64,000 nucleotides of DNA from Elusimicrobiota bacterium. Its GTDB lineage: Bacteria > Elusimicrobiota > Elusimicrobia > FEN-1173. How positions within the stretch are numbered: position 1 is the first letter of the stretch; each line of letters starts with the position of its first letter. The stretch spans positions 1,178,001 through 1,242,000 of the forward strand of contig JADJJR010000001.1 in the NCBI GenBank assembly GCA_016706425.1. Reading direction: 5' to 3'. Made by a program: the position numbers and the translations under genes. Shown piece by piece: positions 10,401 through 19,411 of this stretch. The notes beneath the pieces were generated by a model. The model saw only the letters and a program-made list of their open reading frames with translations. It was not told the origin of the DNA and ran no database searches.

Positions 10401-12663
10401 GGGGGACCGCTGGGAGTTGATCACCCTTTATTTGACACTGGCGTCGCTGTACGCACAGGTCGGGGAGTGGGCCCAGTCCGAAGCGTACATTGAACGCATT
10501 CGTCGATTGGCCACGGTTTCAAAGAATTGGTCGGGCCTGGCCCTGGCCATCCGCGGCAGCGCCGAGTTGTTGGGGCGGATTCCCCCCGATCGGGTGATCG
10601 AACAGGCGCAGGCGGTCCTGCCGCTTTGCCGCGAGGCCGGCGATCACACCGCGGTGGTCGGGCTCCTTTACGCCTGCGGGCGAAGCGCTCTCGCCGCCGG
10701 CCGACCGGAACAGGCCGAGGCTTTTTACCGGGAAGCGTTGGATCTAAAGGCCCGTCACCCCATCGCACGGGGCGGGCACTTGGGCCTTCCCTTTCGAATG
10801 ACGGACGCCCTGGTGGCCCGGGCCCGTCGCGCCCACGACGCCGAGGAAAAGCGTCGGGTCCTCAAAGAAGCCGTCCGCTGGGAGCGCGCGGGTCGCCGGG
10901 AGACGACCATTTCCTCGATCAAACTGCTCTACACCTTGAGCCTGTCCACCCGGGCGAACCTCCTGAACGCCCTGGGCAACCACAGGGCGGCCGAAGCGCT
11001 CTGGGAACGTTGCCTGATGAAGGGGTTGGGCCGATTGAGCCCCAACGAGATGGCCATTATTTTCGGCGATTTCGGCGAGGCGCTGCTCCCCCGGGACCGG
11101 GAGCGCGCCGTCAACCTTTTGCGCGACGCCCTCCGCATCCACGAGAAAATCGGGAATCGGCTGGAAATGGAGCGAATCGCGCGGTTGTTGCCGGAACTGG
11201 CCGTGGCGCCTTCCACGGAATCCATCCGGCCCTCGCGGTCGGCGACGGGGTCGTCCTCCTCCTCCCACGGCCGGTTGGTGGAGGCGGAGCGCCTGGAAAC
11301 CCTGGTGGAGGTTTCGGTTCAATTGACCGGGATCTTGGATTTGGACCAGTTGTTCCACCGCGTCGTCGATGACGCCGCGCGCATTTTCGGGGCCGAGCGG
11401 GCCATCCTTTTCTTGAATGAAAACTCCCCCGAAGGATTTCGCCAAAAGGCCGTGTCCCAAACGGAAGGGGCCAAATCCGAGGCCCGCCCCGTGCCGGGGG
11501 CCATCCTGGTCGAGGTGTTGAAAAAGGGCATCACCCTCCTCAGCGACGACGCCCAGATCGACGCGGCGATCAACGTCTCCGAAAGCGTCGTTTCGTCGGG
11601 GGTCCATTCGTTCATGGCCGTGCCCCTCAAATCCAAAGAGCGGATTCTGGGAGGCCTTTACCTGGACAACCGCCTCCTCAAGGGCTTGTTCTCCAAGCAC
11701 GACCTCAAAATCCTCGCGGCCTTCGCCTCGCAGGTGTCCGTCGCCCTGGAAAACGCCCGGCTCTTTTCGGGACAGACCCGCGCCCAGGAGGAATTGCGCC
11801 AGCTTTATGACGCCAGCCGCGAGTTGATGGGCGTTCTGGACCGCCGACTGATTTACGCGTCTTTCTTGTCCCGGTCCCGGTCCCTCACCGGCGCCTCGGC
11901 GGCGGCCATGGTGTTTTGCGAGGAGGGCGGCCCCGCGGTGCGTCTGCAAAACGGTTTTGCCCCCGCCCATATCAAAGAAATCGAAGGGTTGGCGGCGGGG
12001 TGCCAGGTCCGCGACCCGATGGAAAAAATCTTAAACGACGGGACGGCTGTTTACTTGGTCCCCCTTTGGGTGGGGGACGCGCTGGAGGGAGGCGTGGTGG
12101 TCCGCGACGTGCGGGACGGACGATCCCGCGATCTCCTGGCCCATCTGGCCACCCAATGCTCCCTGGCCCTGCACAACGCCCGGTTGTACGAGATGGCGAT
12201 CACCGATGAAATGACGCAAGTCTATCAGCGCCGGTATTATGAAATGGTCACGAAAAACCTGGTCGACCGCCGAACACGTTTTGCGCTGATCCTCATGGAC
12301 ATGAACGATTTTAAAGCCATCAACGACTCCCTCGGACACGGCGTGGGCGACGCGGTGTTGAAGGCGGTCGGCCGCGCCCTGCGGCAGACGCTCCGGGTGA
12401 GCGACATCGCCGCCCGGATCGGCGGCGACGAGTTCGCCGTGGTCCTGACGGGGGAGAGCGAGGAGGCCACCCGCCAGGTGATGGAAAAACTCCGCGAGGC
12501 GGTCGCCGCCATCCGCGTGGACGTCCCCGGCGGCGCCCCGCCCCGGGTGTGGGCCAGTTTCGGGTACGCCATGTCCGAGGAGGGGGATTGGGCCGCCGTG
12601 TCGGCGGCGGCGGACCGGCGCCTTTACGAGGACAAGCGCCGCAGCAAAAAACCCCCGGGTTAA
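7426..12663 (+). CDS. Ser/Thr kinase - AAA ATPase - TPR - GAF - diguanylate cyclase fusion
   Basis: A 1,745-residue cytoplasmic signalling protein. Residues about 18-280 form a Hanks-type kinase with an intact glycine loop (LGEGASSVVHRAF), HRDIKPSNV and DFG. Residues about 310-600 form an AAA/STAND ATPase with Walker A GPSGVGKSR and Walker B LVLVVDDVQWAD. A long helical TPR-like region runs to about 1260. A GAF domain covers about 1290-1450 and a weaker GAF-like domain about 1465-1590. The C-terminus is a GGDEF domain (GGDEF at 1666-1670) with DMNDFKAINDSLGHGVGD and an RVSD inhibitory-site motif five residues before GGDEF. All catalytic motifs look intact, so it could both phosphorylate targets and make c-di-GMP. 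No membrane segment is seen. Confidence 0.9.
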   Translation: MTTPLDSPDGHLPEKIGPYRLLDKLGEGASSVVHRAFHEEDPTQPVAIKLTKGLWTEADIETRVRFEHEADLLSRLSHENIVQLRRFGVHGGVLYLVMELAAGRALSKLIVGREILKILDIVSVLRQVAQALAHAHAKGILHRDIKPSNVVVALANGAPRVKVLDFGLSRLQGRAVGAQTVGTFLYMSPEQLGILPQAVDERSDLYSLGMLAVELLNGRHPFAGQGVRELIHSHAAVVPELPKETPEGLQNILHALLKKDPAERYASAAQLVKDLDVLEERLRRGEGGAFPLRLGDVGGKLGLPRFLGRQPDLDALRDQYEKAAGGGRAWALLSGPSGVGKSRLIGEAALGWSRGPVLWARGRDYGQATAHGLVAELFRGIAPEALSPRAVERLRSAVGERGEDLLRLAPELRALLTGPMDTTDLAPERRQQRFLNVALDALQALGDRDSPLVLVVDDVQWADEGSLLVLRRFLESADTRSVLGVFVHRTDAGLGGESVPAFLEALGGLAETRRLVLDPLTEGQIAAIVDSMLGAPNPEIASAVAAQAKGNPLYAVEFLRSLVESGAIQGGGKEGWRVVDPALLHEGQSGGVTGKIAGRVDLLPEEEQAIVKIAAVVGNPFEFDVLSSAVARRLGLPPEEAARRVAHALELAGQARLVEPLPGGGKYVFSHNKIREAIDAHLGEQQRVDLHRCVGLALEAAGNPDGRMFDLAHHFTRAGDTERSVAYSLRAGEISLNRYAQREALAFFGTAQQGLESMMPGPRRTATERQLLETRGEAERMIGRYEEALRAYERAAALSEDKKDRIRIKTKIGRALFSKGEHRRAAGVLEEALGLAGDSIPRSRFVLFLGLCREFVVQLWHTLRPPRARSGAGEGVKELGRLYDELSHVYYFTDKLKALFIHLRHLNFAERWRIPEILSQAYCNHGPGAATVGLMNRGVDYILKGLAYREQAGDRWGVAQARSYLAAVLFLSTQSREAIRQARLAEPEFEELGDRWELITLYLTLASLYAQVGEWAQSEAYIERIRRLATVSKNWSGLALAIRGSAELLGRIPPDRVIEQAQAVLPLCREAGDHTAVVGLLYACGRSALAAGRPEQAEAFYREALDLKARHPIARGGHLGLPFRMTDALVARARRAHDAEEKRRVLKEAVRWERAGRRETTISSIKLLYTLSLSTRANLLNALGNHRAAEALWERCLMKGLGRLSPNEMAIIFGDFGEALLPRDRERAVNLLRDALRIHEKIGNRLEMERIARLLPELAVAPSTESIRPSRSATGSSSSSHGRLVEAERLETLVEVSVQLTGILDLDQLFHRVVDDAARIFGAERAILFLNENSPEGFRQKAVSQTEGAKSEARPVPGAILVEVLKKGITLLSDDAQIDAAINVSESVVSSGVHSFMAVPLKSKERILGGLYLDNRLLKGLFSKHDLKILAAFASQVSVALENARLFSGQTRAQEELRQLYDASRELMGVLDRRLIYASFLSRSRSLTGASAAAMVFCEEGGPAVRLQNGFAPAHIKEIEGLAAGCQVRDPMEKILNDGTAVYLVPLWVGDALEGGVVVRDVRDGRSRDLLAHLATQCSLALHNARLYEMAITDEMTQVYQRRYYEMVTKNLVDRRTRFALILMDMNDFKAINDSLGHGVGDAVLKAVGRALRQTLRVSDIAARIGGDEFAVVLTGESEEATRQVMEKLREAVAAIRVDVPGGAPPRVWASFGYAMSEEGDWAAVSAAADRRLYEDKRRSKKPPG

Positions 12664-12671
12664 AAATAGCC

Positions 12672-12700
12672 TTGACGGACCCCCCCCATTTTTCTAAAAT
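12672..12700 (+). promoter_or_regulatory. Promoter of the branched-chain amino acid operon
   Basis: TTGACG (12672-12677) and TAAAAT (12695-12700) are 17 bases apart, close to the sigma70 consensus. A transcript would start near 12707, directly at the ATG of the leader peptide at 12708. Confidence 0.7.
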
Positions 12701-12707
12701 GAAAAGG

Positions 12708-12788
12708 ATGAACCAAATCAATGTCGCGCTTGCCGTTGTCGTCTTGGTCCAGGGCCTCGTCCTGGGCCGGGAGGGCTTTGCGCTGTAA
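12708..12788 (+). CDS. Leader peptide of the ilv attenuator
   Basis: A 26-residue reading frame of which 12 residues are Val, Leu or Ile, concentrated in the core VALAVVVLVQGLVL. It ends 24 bases before a strong intrinsic terminator and about 107 bases before the acetolactate synthase gene. This is the layout of E. coli ilv leader peptides, where scarcity of charged Val, Leu or Ile tRNA stalls the ribosome and prevents termination. An in-frame ATG at 12699 would add three residues but lies inside the -10 box, so 12708 is preferred. With the promoter as placed, the mRNA would be leaderless or nearly so. Function is inferred from composition and position. Confidence 0.7.
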   Translation: MNQINVALAVVVLVQGLVLGREGFAL

Positions 12789-12844
12789 GCGGACATTGAT
12801 CGGAAGAAACCCGCCGCCGGCGCAAAAGCCCCGGCGGCTTTTTT
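12749..12844 (+). promoter_or_regulatory. Transcription attenuator of the ilv-leu operon
   Basis: Three mutually exclusive pairings can be drawn. Segments 1:2 are CCAGG (12749-12753) with CCTGG (12761-12765), inside the leader frame. Segments 2:3 are GGGCTTTGCGC (12773-12783) with GCGCAAAAGCCC (12820-12831), with one bulged base, possibly extended by CCGG (12767-12770) with CCGG (12831-12834). Segments 3:4 are the terminator hairpin at 12813-12838. A ribosome stalled in the Val/Leu run would cover segment 1 and favour 2:3, which uses the terminator loop and part of its descending arm. Pairings were found by eye; energies were not computed. Confidence 0.65.
12813..12844 (+). terminator. Intrinsic terminator within the ilv leader
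   Basis: The arms GCCGCCGG (12813-12820) and CCGGCGGC (12831-12838) form an all-GC 8-bp stem with a 10-base loop, followed by six T residues (12839-12844). It lies upstream of the first structural gene of the operon, as expected for an attenuator and not for a gene-end terminator. Confidence 0.85.
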
Positions 12845-12895
12845 ATTTTTAGGCTAAAATGTCGGTTAAAATCACTTCTTGAGGGGCGTACCGCT

Positions 12896-15244
12896 ATGAC
12901 GCACAAACCAACGACGCACACGCATTTTCTGTCCTGCCTGGTGGAAGACCGCCCGGGCGTTCTGGCACGGATCGCCGGGTTGATCTCCAGCCGGGGCTTC
13001 AACATCGACTCCTTGGCGGTGGGCGGCACCCACATCGCGGGCATCTCCCGGATTTCCCTGGTGTGCAACGGCGACGACCGCGTGGTGCGGCAAATCATCA
13101 GCCAGTTGAACAAGTTGGTGGACGTGATCCGCGTGTCCGACTTGAGCTGGGAAGACAACGTGGAAAGCGAATTGGTCCTTTTGAAGGTGAACACCGCCGA
13201 TCGGGACGGGTTGAGCGCGGCCTGTCGTCCCTTCCACGCGCGGGTGCACGACAGCCCCGGCGGCTTCGTGATCGAGGACGCGGGGCGCGGCGAAGAGGTG
13301 GACGCCCTGCTCAAAGCTTTGGCGCCCTTCGGCATCCAGGAGGTGTCGCGGACGGGACGCATTCTCCTGCAAAGGGGAAAAAGTCTCGACATGTCGGCGG
13401 ACCTGGAACTTCACGCCGACACGGCGGTTCCGTCGGACGGGGAGGCCATGACCGGCGCGGACCTGATCCCCCGCGTCCTGGCGAAGGAAGGCGTGACCAC
13501 ATTGTTCGGGTATTCGGGCGGCGCCATCCTGCCCGCGATCGACGCCTTGTTTCGGTACAACGAAAAACACGCCGGCGCGGCCAAGATCAAATACATCGTG
13601 CCCGCCAACGAACAGGGCGCCGGGTTTATGGCATCGGGTTACGCGCGGTCGACCGGGCGCGTGGGCGTGGCGTTGGTGACCTCCGGTCCCGGCGCCACGA
13701 ACACGGTCACACCGATCCGCGACGCCATGGCCGATTCCGTGCCGATGGTGGTCTTGACCGGGCAGGTCCCCCGGCCCGCCATCGGGACCGACGCGTTCCA
13801 GGAAGCCCCGGTGTTCAACATCATGATGGCCTGCGCGAAACACGTGTTCCTGGTGGAGAACCCCGAGGAATTGGAAGCCACCCTGCGAACGGCTTTCTGG
13901 ATCGCCCGCACCGGGCGCCCCGGGCCGGTGGTGATCGACATTCCCAAAGACGTGCAAAACGCCCCCGTGCGTTTCAAGGGCGCGGGACTCCTGCCGTTGC
14001 GCGGCTACCGCCGCCGGGCGGAGGCCCTGTCCCAGGCGCGGCTCTCCGACGAATCCGCGCGCGCCTTCTTCCAGCGTTTGGGCGAAGCGCACCGACCGCT
14101 CCTTTATGTCGGCGGCGGCGTGGTCAACGCCGACGCGTCGGCCGAGTTGCGCGAATTCGCCGAGACGTTCCAGATCCCCGTGGTGACGACCCTCTTGGGC
14201 ATCGGCGCGTTGGACAAGGAACACCCCCTCAATCTGCACATGCTGGGGATGCACGGGACGGCCTACGCCAATTACGCCGTGGAGGACTGCGACTTCCTTT
14301 TCGCCGTGGGCGCTCGTTTCGACGACCGCGTGGCCGGCAAGGTGATGGAGTTCGCCCCCAAGGCGACGTTCATCGCCCACCTGGACATCGACCCCTCCGA
14401 AATCGGCAAGGTCAAGACGCCAACCTGGTCCCATGTGGCCGACGCCAAGCGGGGACTGCGGGATTTGATCGACGCGGGCAAAAAAAGCGGGTTCAACCGG
14501 GATTTCGCCGCCTGGCTGCGGCACGTGGCCGCGACCAAGAAGGCGCACCCGCTCGATTACAACCGCGCCTCCGATAAGATTCAGCCCTACGCCGTGTTGG
14601 AAAAGGTGGCCGCGTTGACGCAAGGGCGCGCCATCGTGTCCACGGGCGTGGGCCAGCACCAGATGTGGGCGGCGCAGTACGGCCGCACCGCGGTGCCCCG
14701 GCGGTGGCTGACCTCGGGGTCCATGGGCACCATGGGCTACGGCCTTCCGGCCGCCATCGGGGCGCAATTCGCCAACCCCGACGCCCTGGTGATCGACGTG
14801 GACGGCGACGGCAGCCTGCGCATGAACTTCAGCGAGTTGGAAACCGTCACGACGTACAACTTGCCGATCAAGGTGCTGTTGTTGAACAACGAAGGCGACG
14901 GGATGGTGCGCCAGTGGCAAACGCTGTACTTCAACCGCCGGTATTTCGCCATCGACAAAAACCTGCACACGTTGGACTTTGTGAAGGCCGCCTCGGCCAT
15001 GGGGTTCCCCTTCGCCCAGCGGGTCGAAAAACCCGTCGATGTGGACGCGGTGCTGAAGGCTTTCCTGGAGGCCAAGGGGCCGGCTTTCCTGGACGTGCGC
15101 GTCGACCCCTTCGCCTTCGTCTACCCCATGGTGGGCCCGGGCATGAGCTACAAGGAGATGGTGACGGGGGACTGGATCAAATCGCGCCCGCAACAGGTGG
15201 CGCCCCACGAGATCCCGGCCGACGTGGTCCCGGACCTCTTCTAA
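12896..15244 (+). CDS. ilvB: Acetolactate synthase, regulatory (IlvN) and catalytic (IlvB) subunits fused
   Basis: A 782-residue fusion. Residues about 8-165 are an IlvN-type regulatory subunit, beginning with an ACT domain (FLSCLVEDRPGVLARIAGLI, then ISSRGFNIDSLAVG) and ending in the IlvN C-terminal domain. From Met185 a complete ThDP-dependent IlvB starts (TGADLIPRVLAKEGVTTLFG), with the catalytic glutamate in ANEQGAGF (Glu239) and the ThDP/Mg motif DVDGDGSLRMNFSE near residue 633. It makes acetolactate from pyruvate for valine and leucine, and acetohydroxybutyrate for isoleucine. Normally the two subunits are separate genes in the order ilvB-ilvN; here the regulatory part comes first in one chain. 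It is the first structural gene behind the attenuator. Confidence 0.95.
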   Translation: MTHKPTTHTHFLSCLVEDRPGVLARIAGLISSRGFNIDSLAVGGTHIAGISRISLVCNGDDRVVRQIISQLNKLVDVIRVSDLSWEDNVESELVLLKVNTADRDGLSAACRPFHARVHDSPGGFVIEDAGRGEEVDALLKALAPFGIQEVSRTGRILLQRGKSLDMSADLELHADTAVPSDGEAMTGADLIPRVLAKEGVTTLFGYSGGAILPAIDALFRYNEKHAGAAKIKYIVPANEQGAGFMASGYARSTGRVGVALVTSGPGATNTVTPIRDAMADSVPMVVLTGQVPRPAIGTDAFQEAPVFNIMMACAKHVFLVENPEELEATLRTAFWIARTGRPGPVVIDIPKDVQNAPVRFKGAGLLPLRGYRRRAEALSQARLSDESARAFFQRLGEAHRPLLYVGGGVVNADASAELREFAETFQIPVVTTLLGIGALDKEHPLNLHMLGMHGTAYANYAVEDCDFLFAVGARFDDRVAGKVMEFAPKATFIAHLDIDPSEIGKVKTPTWSHVADAKRGLRDLIDAGKKSGFNRDFAAWLRHVAATKKAHPLDYNRASDKIQPYAVLEKVAALTQGRAIVSTGVGQHQMWAAQYGRTAVPRRWLTSGSMGTMGYGLPAAIGAQFANPDALVIDVDGDGSLRMNFSELETVTTYNLPIKVLLLNNEGDGMVRQWQTLYFNRRYFAIDKNLHTLDFVKAASAMGFPFAQRVEKPVDVDAVLKAFLEAKGPAFLDVRVDPFAFVYPMVGPGMSYKEMVTGDWIKSRPQQVAPHEIPADVVPDLF

Positions 15245-15284
15245 TGAGATATAATTCCGTTTTTCCAAAACCCAAGGAGATCGT

Positions 15285-16313
15285 ATGTCGATAACCCTGA
15301 ACGCCAAGACGTTTTACGACAAGGACGCCAACCTGGATTTATTGAAAGGCAAAAAAATCGTCGTGTTGGGCTACGGCTCCCAGGGCCACGCCCAGGCCCT
15401 CAATTTGAAGGATTCGGGCTGCAACGTGGTCGTCTCCGTCCGCAAGGGCGGCCGCGGCTTCACCCTGGCCGTGAAGCACGGCTGGGTGGAGGGGAAAAAC
15501 CTCCTGACCGACAACGTCGCCGCCGTCAAAGACGCCGACTGGATCCATTTCCTTTTGCCCGATGAAGCCCAGGGGCCCGTTTGGCGCAACGAGTTGTCCG
15601 GTCACGTCAAAAAGGGCGTCGTCCTTTCGTGGTCCCACGGGTTCAACATCCGTTTCGGCCAGATCGTCCCGCCGAAAGAGGCGGACGTCGTTTTGATCGC
15701 TCCCAAGGGCCCCGGCCATTTGGTACGGCGCACCTACGAAGAGGGCAAAGGCACGCCCGCTTTGGTGGCCGTGGAGCAGGATTTTTCCGGGAAGGCCCTG
15801 GATTACGCCCTGGCCTTCTGCAAGGCCATTGGATCGGCCCGCGCGGGGGTCATTCAGACCACCTTCACCGAAGAGACGGAAACCGACCTGTTCGGGGAAC
15901 AGAACGTGTTGTGCGGCGGCGTGGTGGACCTCATCAAGGCGGGGTTTGAAACCCTGGTCGAGGCGGGTTACCAGCCGGAAATCGCCTATTTCGAATGCCT
16001 CCACGAGCTGAAACTCATCACCGACCTCGTCCAAGAGGGCGGCATCGGGTGGATGAACTACTCCATTTCCGATACGGCCGAATACGGCGAATACAGCCGC
16101 GGCCCCCGCCTGGTGACGGCGGCCACAAAAGCGCAAATGAAAAAAAACCTGGAGGAAGTCCAGAACGGGATTTTCGCCCGGGAGTATTTGATGGAAAAGG
16201 CCATGGGCGGCACCGTCATGAACAGCCAGCGCCGCGCCAACGCGGCGCACCCCATCGAGCAGGTGGGCGAAAAGTTGCGGGCCATGATGCCGTGGCTGAA
16301 AAAGAAAGAATAG
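15285..16313 (+). CDS. ilvC: Ketol-acid reductoisomerase (class I)
   Basis: Converts acetolactate to dihydroxyisovalerate by alkyl migration and NADPH reduction. The 342-residue length is that of the short class I enzyme. The Rossmann loop VVLGYGSQGHAQALNLKDSG (about residues 25-44) and the knotted C-terminal domain with FTEETETDLFGEQNVLCGG (the Mg-binding region) are intact. The loop after beta-2 reads SVRKGGRG, with a conserved arginine-lysine pair consistent with NADPH use. AAGGAG precedes the ATG. A TATAAT box at 15250-15255 could give an internal promoter, though no matching -35 box is seen. Confidence 0.97.
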   Translation: MSITLNAKTFYDKDANLDLLKGKKIVVLGYGSQGHAQALNLKDSGCNVVVSVRKGGRGFTLAVKHGWVEGKNLLTDNVAAVKDADWIHFLLPDEAQGPVWRNELSGHVKKGVVLSWSHGFNIRFGQIVPPKEADVVLIAPKGPGHLVRRTYEEGKGTPALVAVEQDFSGKALDYALAFCKAIGSARAGVIQTTFTEETETDLFGEQNVLCGGVVDLIKAGFETLVEAGYQPEIAYFECLHELKLITDLVQEGGIGWMNYSISDTAEYGEYSRGPRLVTAATKAQMKKNLEEVQNGIFAREYLMEKAMGGTVMNSQRRANAAHPIEQVGEKLRAMMPWLKKKE

Positions 16314-16317
16314 CGGC

Positions 16318-16971
16318 GTGAGCGCGAAACGCTGGATCCCCGTCGCCGGGGACGGCTGGAAATTCATCGGGGGGTTCCTGGTGGTCGGTCTCCTGGCCGG
16401 CCTCGGTGGGGTTTGGTTCGCCCGGGTTGTGGCCGTTGTCGGCGTCCTGGCCGCGGGGTTCGCCCTGTACTTTTTCCGCGATCCCGACCGGGACGTCCCC
16501 CGCACCGAGGACGTACTGTCGCCCGCGGACGGCCGCGTGATGGAAGTGGCCGCGATCGACGGCGAGGGGTACGGCGCGGGGCGCGTGATCCGCATTTTCC
16601 TCTCGGTCATGGACGTGCACATTCAGCGATCGCCCGTGGGCGGGCGGGTGATCAAGGCCCGGTATCGGCCCGGAAAGTTTTTGGACGCCCGTGACCCGCG
16701 CGCGCCGTTCGTCAACGAAAGCAACGCCTTGGAAATTGAAACGCCCCGGGGCCGCGTGGTGGTCCGCCAGATCGCGGGCCTGATCGCCCGGCGCATCCTT
16801 TGCTGGGCGCGGCCGGAGGAAACCCTGGCGCCCGGCGAGCGGTTCGGTTTGATACGGTTCGGTTCGCAGGTCGACTTGTATTTGCCGGCCGATGTGGAGA
16901 TTTTGGTGGGCGTCGGCCAACGGGTGGTCGGCGGCGTGACGGCGGTGGCCCGTTGGGGAGGACATCCATGA
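16318..16971 (+). CDS. psd: Phosphatidylserine decarboxylase (archaeal-type, short)
   Basis: A 217-residue decarboxylase that makes phosphatidylethanolamine at the inner membrane. Residues about 14-60 hold two membrane segments (FIGGFLVVGLLAGLGGVWFA and VVAVVGVLAAGFALYFFRDP), then the FFRDPDRDVPRTEDVLSPADG motif and MDVHIQRSPVGG. The self-cleavage motif appears as FGS in IRFGSQVDLYLP, with processing expected between Gly182 and Ser183 to form the pyruvoyl group. It starts with GTG four bases after ilvC and its stop overlaps pssA. Confidence 0.93.
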   Translation: MSAKRWIPVAGDGWKFIGGFLVVGLLAGLGGVWFARVVAVVGVLAAGFALYFFRDPDRDVPRTEDVLSPADGRVMEVAAIDGEGYGAGRVIRIFLSVMDVHIQRSPVGGRVIKARYRPGKFLDARDPRAPFVNESNALEIETPRGRVVVRQIAGLIARRILCWARPEETLAPGERFGLIRFGSQVDLYLPADVEILVGVGQRVVGGVTAVARWGGHP

Positions 16972-17848
16972 ACGTTCGGGATTTGATCAGGGCGGTGTGG
17001 GATCGTGGGTCGGAAGCGCAGCTCAAGGTGCCGCCGGCATCGACGGCGCCGCGCCCCCCGGTGCGGCGGGGCATCTATTTGTTGCCGGCCCTGTTCACCA
17101 TCGGGAACATGGCCTTCGGGTTCTTTTCCCTGGTGAAATCGGTTTCCTACGAATTCGGCGCGGCCGCCACCGCCATCCTTTTGGGCCACGTGCTCGACAT
17201 CCTGGACGGCACCGTTGCCCGGTTGACCAAGACCACCAGCCGCTTCGGCGTCGAGCTGGATTCCCTGGCCGACTGGTTGACCTTTTCCATCGCGCCGTCG
17301 TTCTTGATGTATCAGTTGGTCCTCAAGGACAACAAGTCCTGGGGTTTCGCCATCGCCCTGCTGTTCGTCATCTGCGGGGCGTTGCGGTTGGCGCGGTTTA
17401 ATTTGAAGGCCCAAATGGGGGAATCGACCCCGGGCTTTTTCCTCGGGTTGCCCACCCCGGCGGCCGGCGGCATGTTGGCCATTTTCGCCCTGCTTTACGA
17501 CGTGATGGAGCTGGGCAAGCCCATCAAGAGCTTCCGCTTCGTGATGAATCAGGTGCCGATGTTCTACGAGGTGGTGCCGGCCGTGATGTTGCTCTTGTCG
17601 CTCCTCATGGTGTCGGACGTGCGCTACGCAAAGTTCAAGGCCTCGAACCTGTTGCGTCCCCGCAGCCTGCGGGCCTTGGTCTTGACGGTGCTGGCCGGGC
17701 TCATGATTTGGGTGTACCCCCAGAACGTGATCTTCATCCTCTACGCCTTCTACGTGGTGTGGGGGATTGTGAGCTACTTTTTCGGACGGACGCCGCGCGG
17801 GGAATCCGGGCGGGTGGCCAAGGACGACCCCTTGGACAGTTACGGGAA

Positions 17849-17852
<4 letters not shown>
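16968..17852 (+). CDS. pssA: CDP-diacylglycerol-serine O-phosphatidyltransferase
   Basis: An integral membrane CDP-alcohol phosphatidyltransferase of 294 residues that makes phosphatidylserine, the substrate of the preceding psd. The family signature DGxxARxxxxxxxxGxxxDxxxD is perfect (DGTVARLTKTTSRFGVELDS followed by LAD). About seven hydrophobic segments follow LPALFTIGNMAFGFFSLV. The ATG overlaps the psd stop and its own stop overlaps leuA, so this phospholipid pair is embedded in the amino acid operon. Confidence 0.95.

Positions 17853-19407
<1,555 letters not shown>

Positions 19408-19411
<4 letters not shown>

Noticed and set aside
12699..12788. The ATG at 12699 as start of the ilv leader peptide
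   Set aside because: It overlaps the -10 box, so it would not be in the transcript from the predicted promoter.
13063..14577. A 504-residue alternative plus-strand frame inside ilvB
   Set aside because: The translation is Arg/Gly/Pro-rich with no recognisable domain, and the overlapping real frame is complete.
15250..15255. A separate promoter for ilvC
   Set aside because: TATAAT is present but no -35 box or TG extension fits, so it is not listed as a promoter.
12872..15307. An 811-residue open frame antisense to the acetolactate synthase gene
   Set aside because: It is a GC-rich shadow frame with biased, low-complexity translation and no family motif, while the plus strand encodes a fully conserved enzyme.
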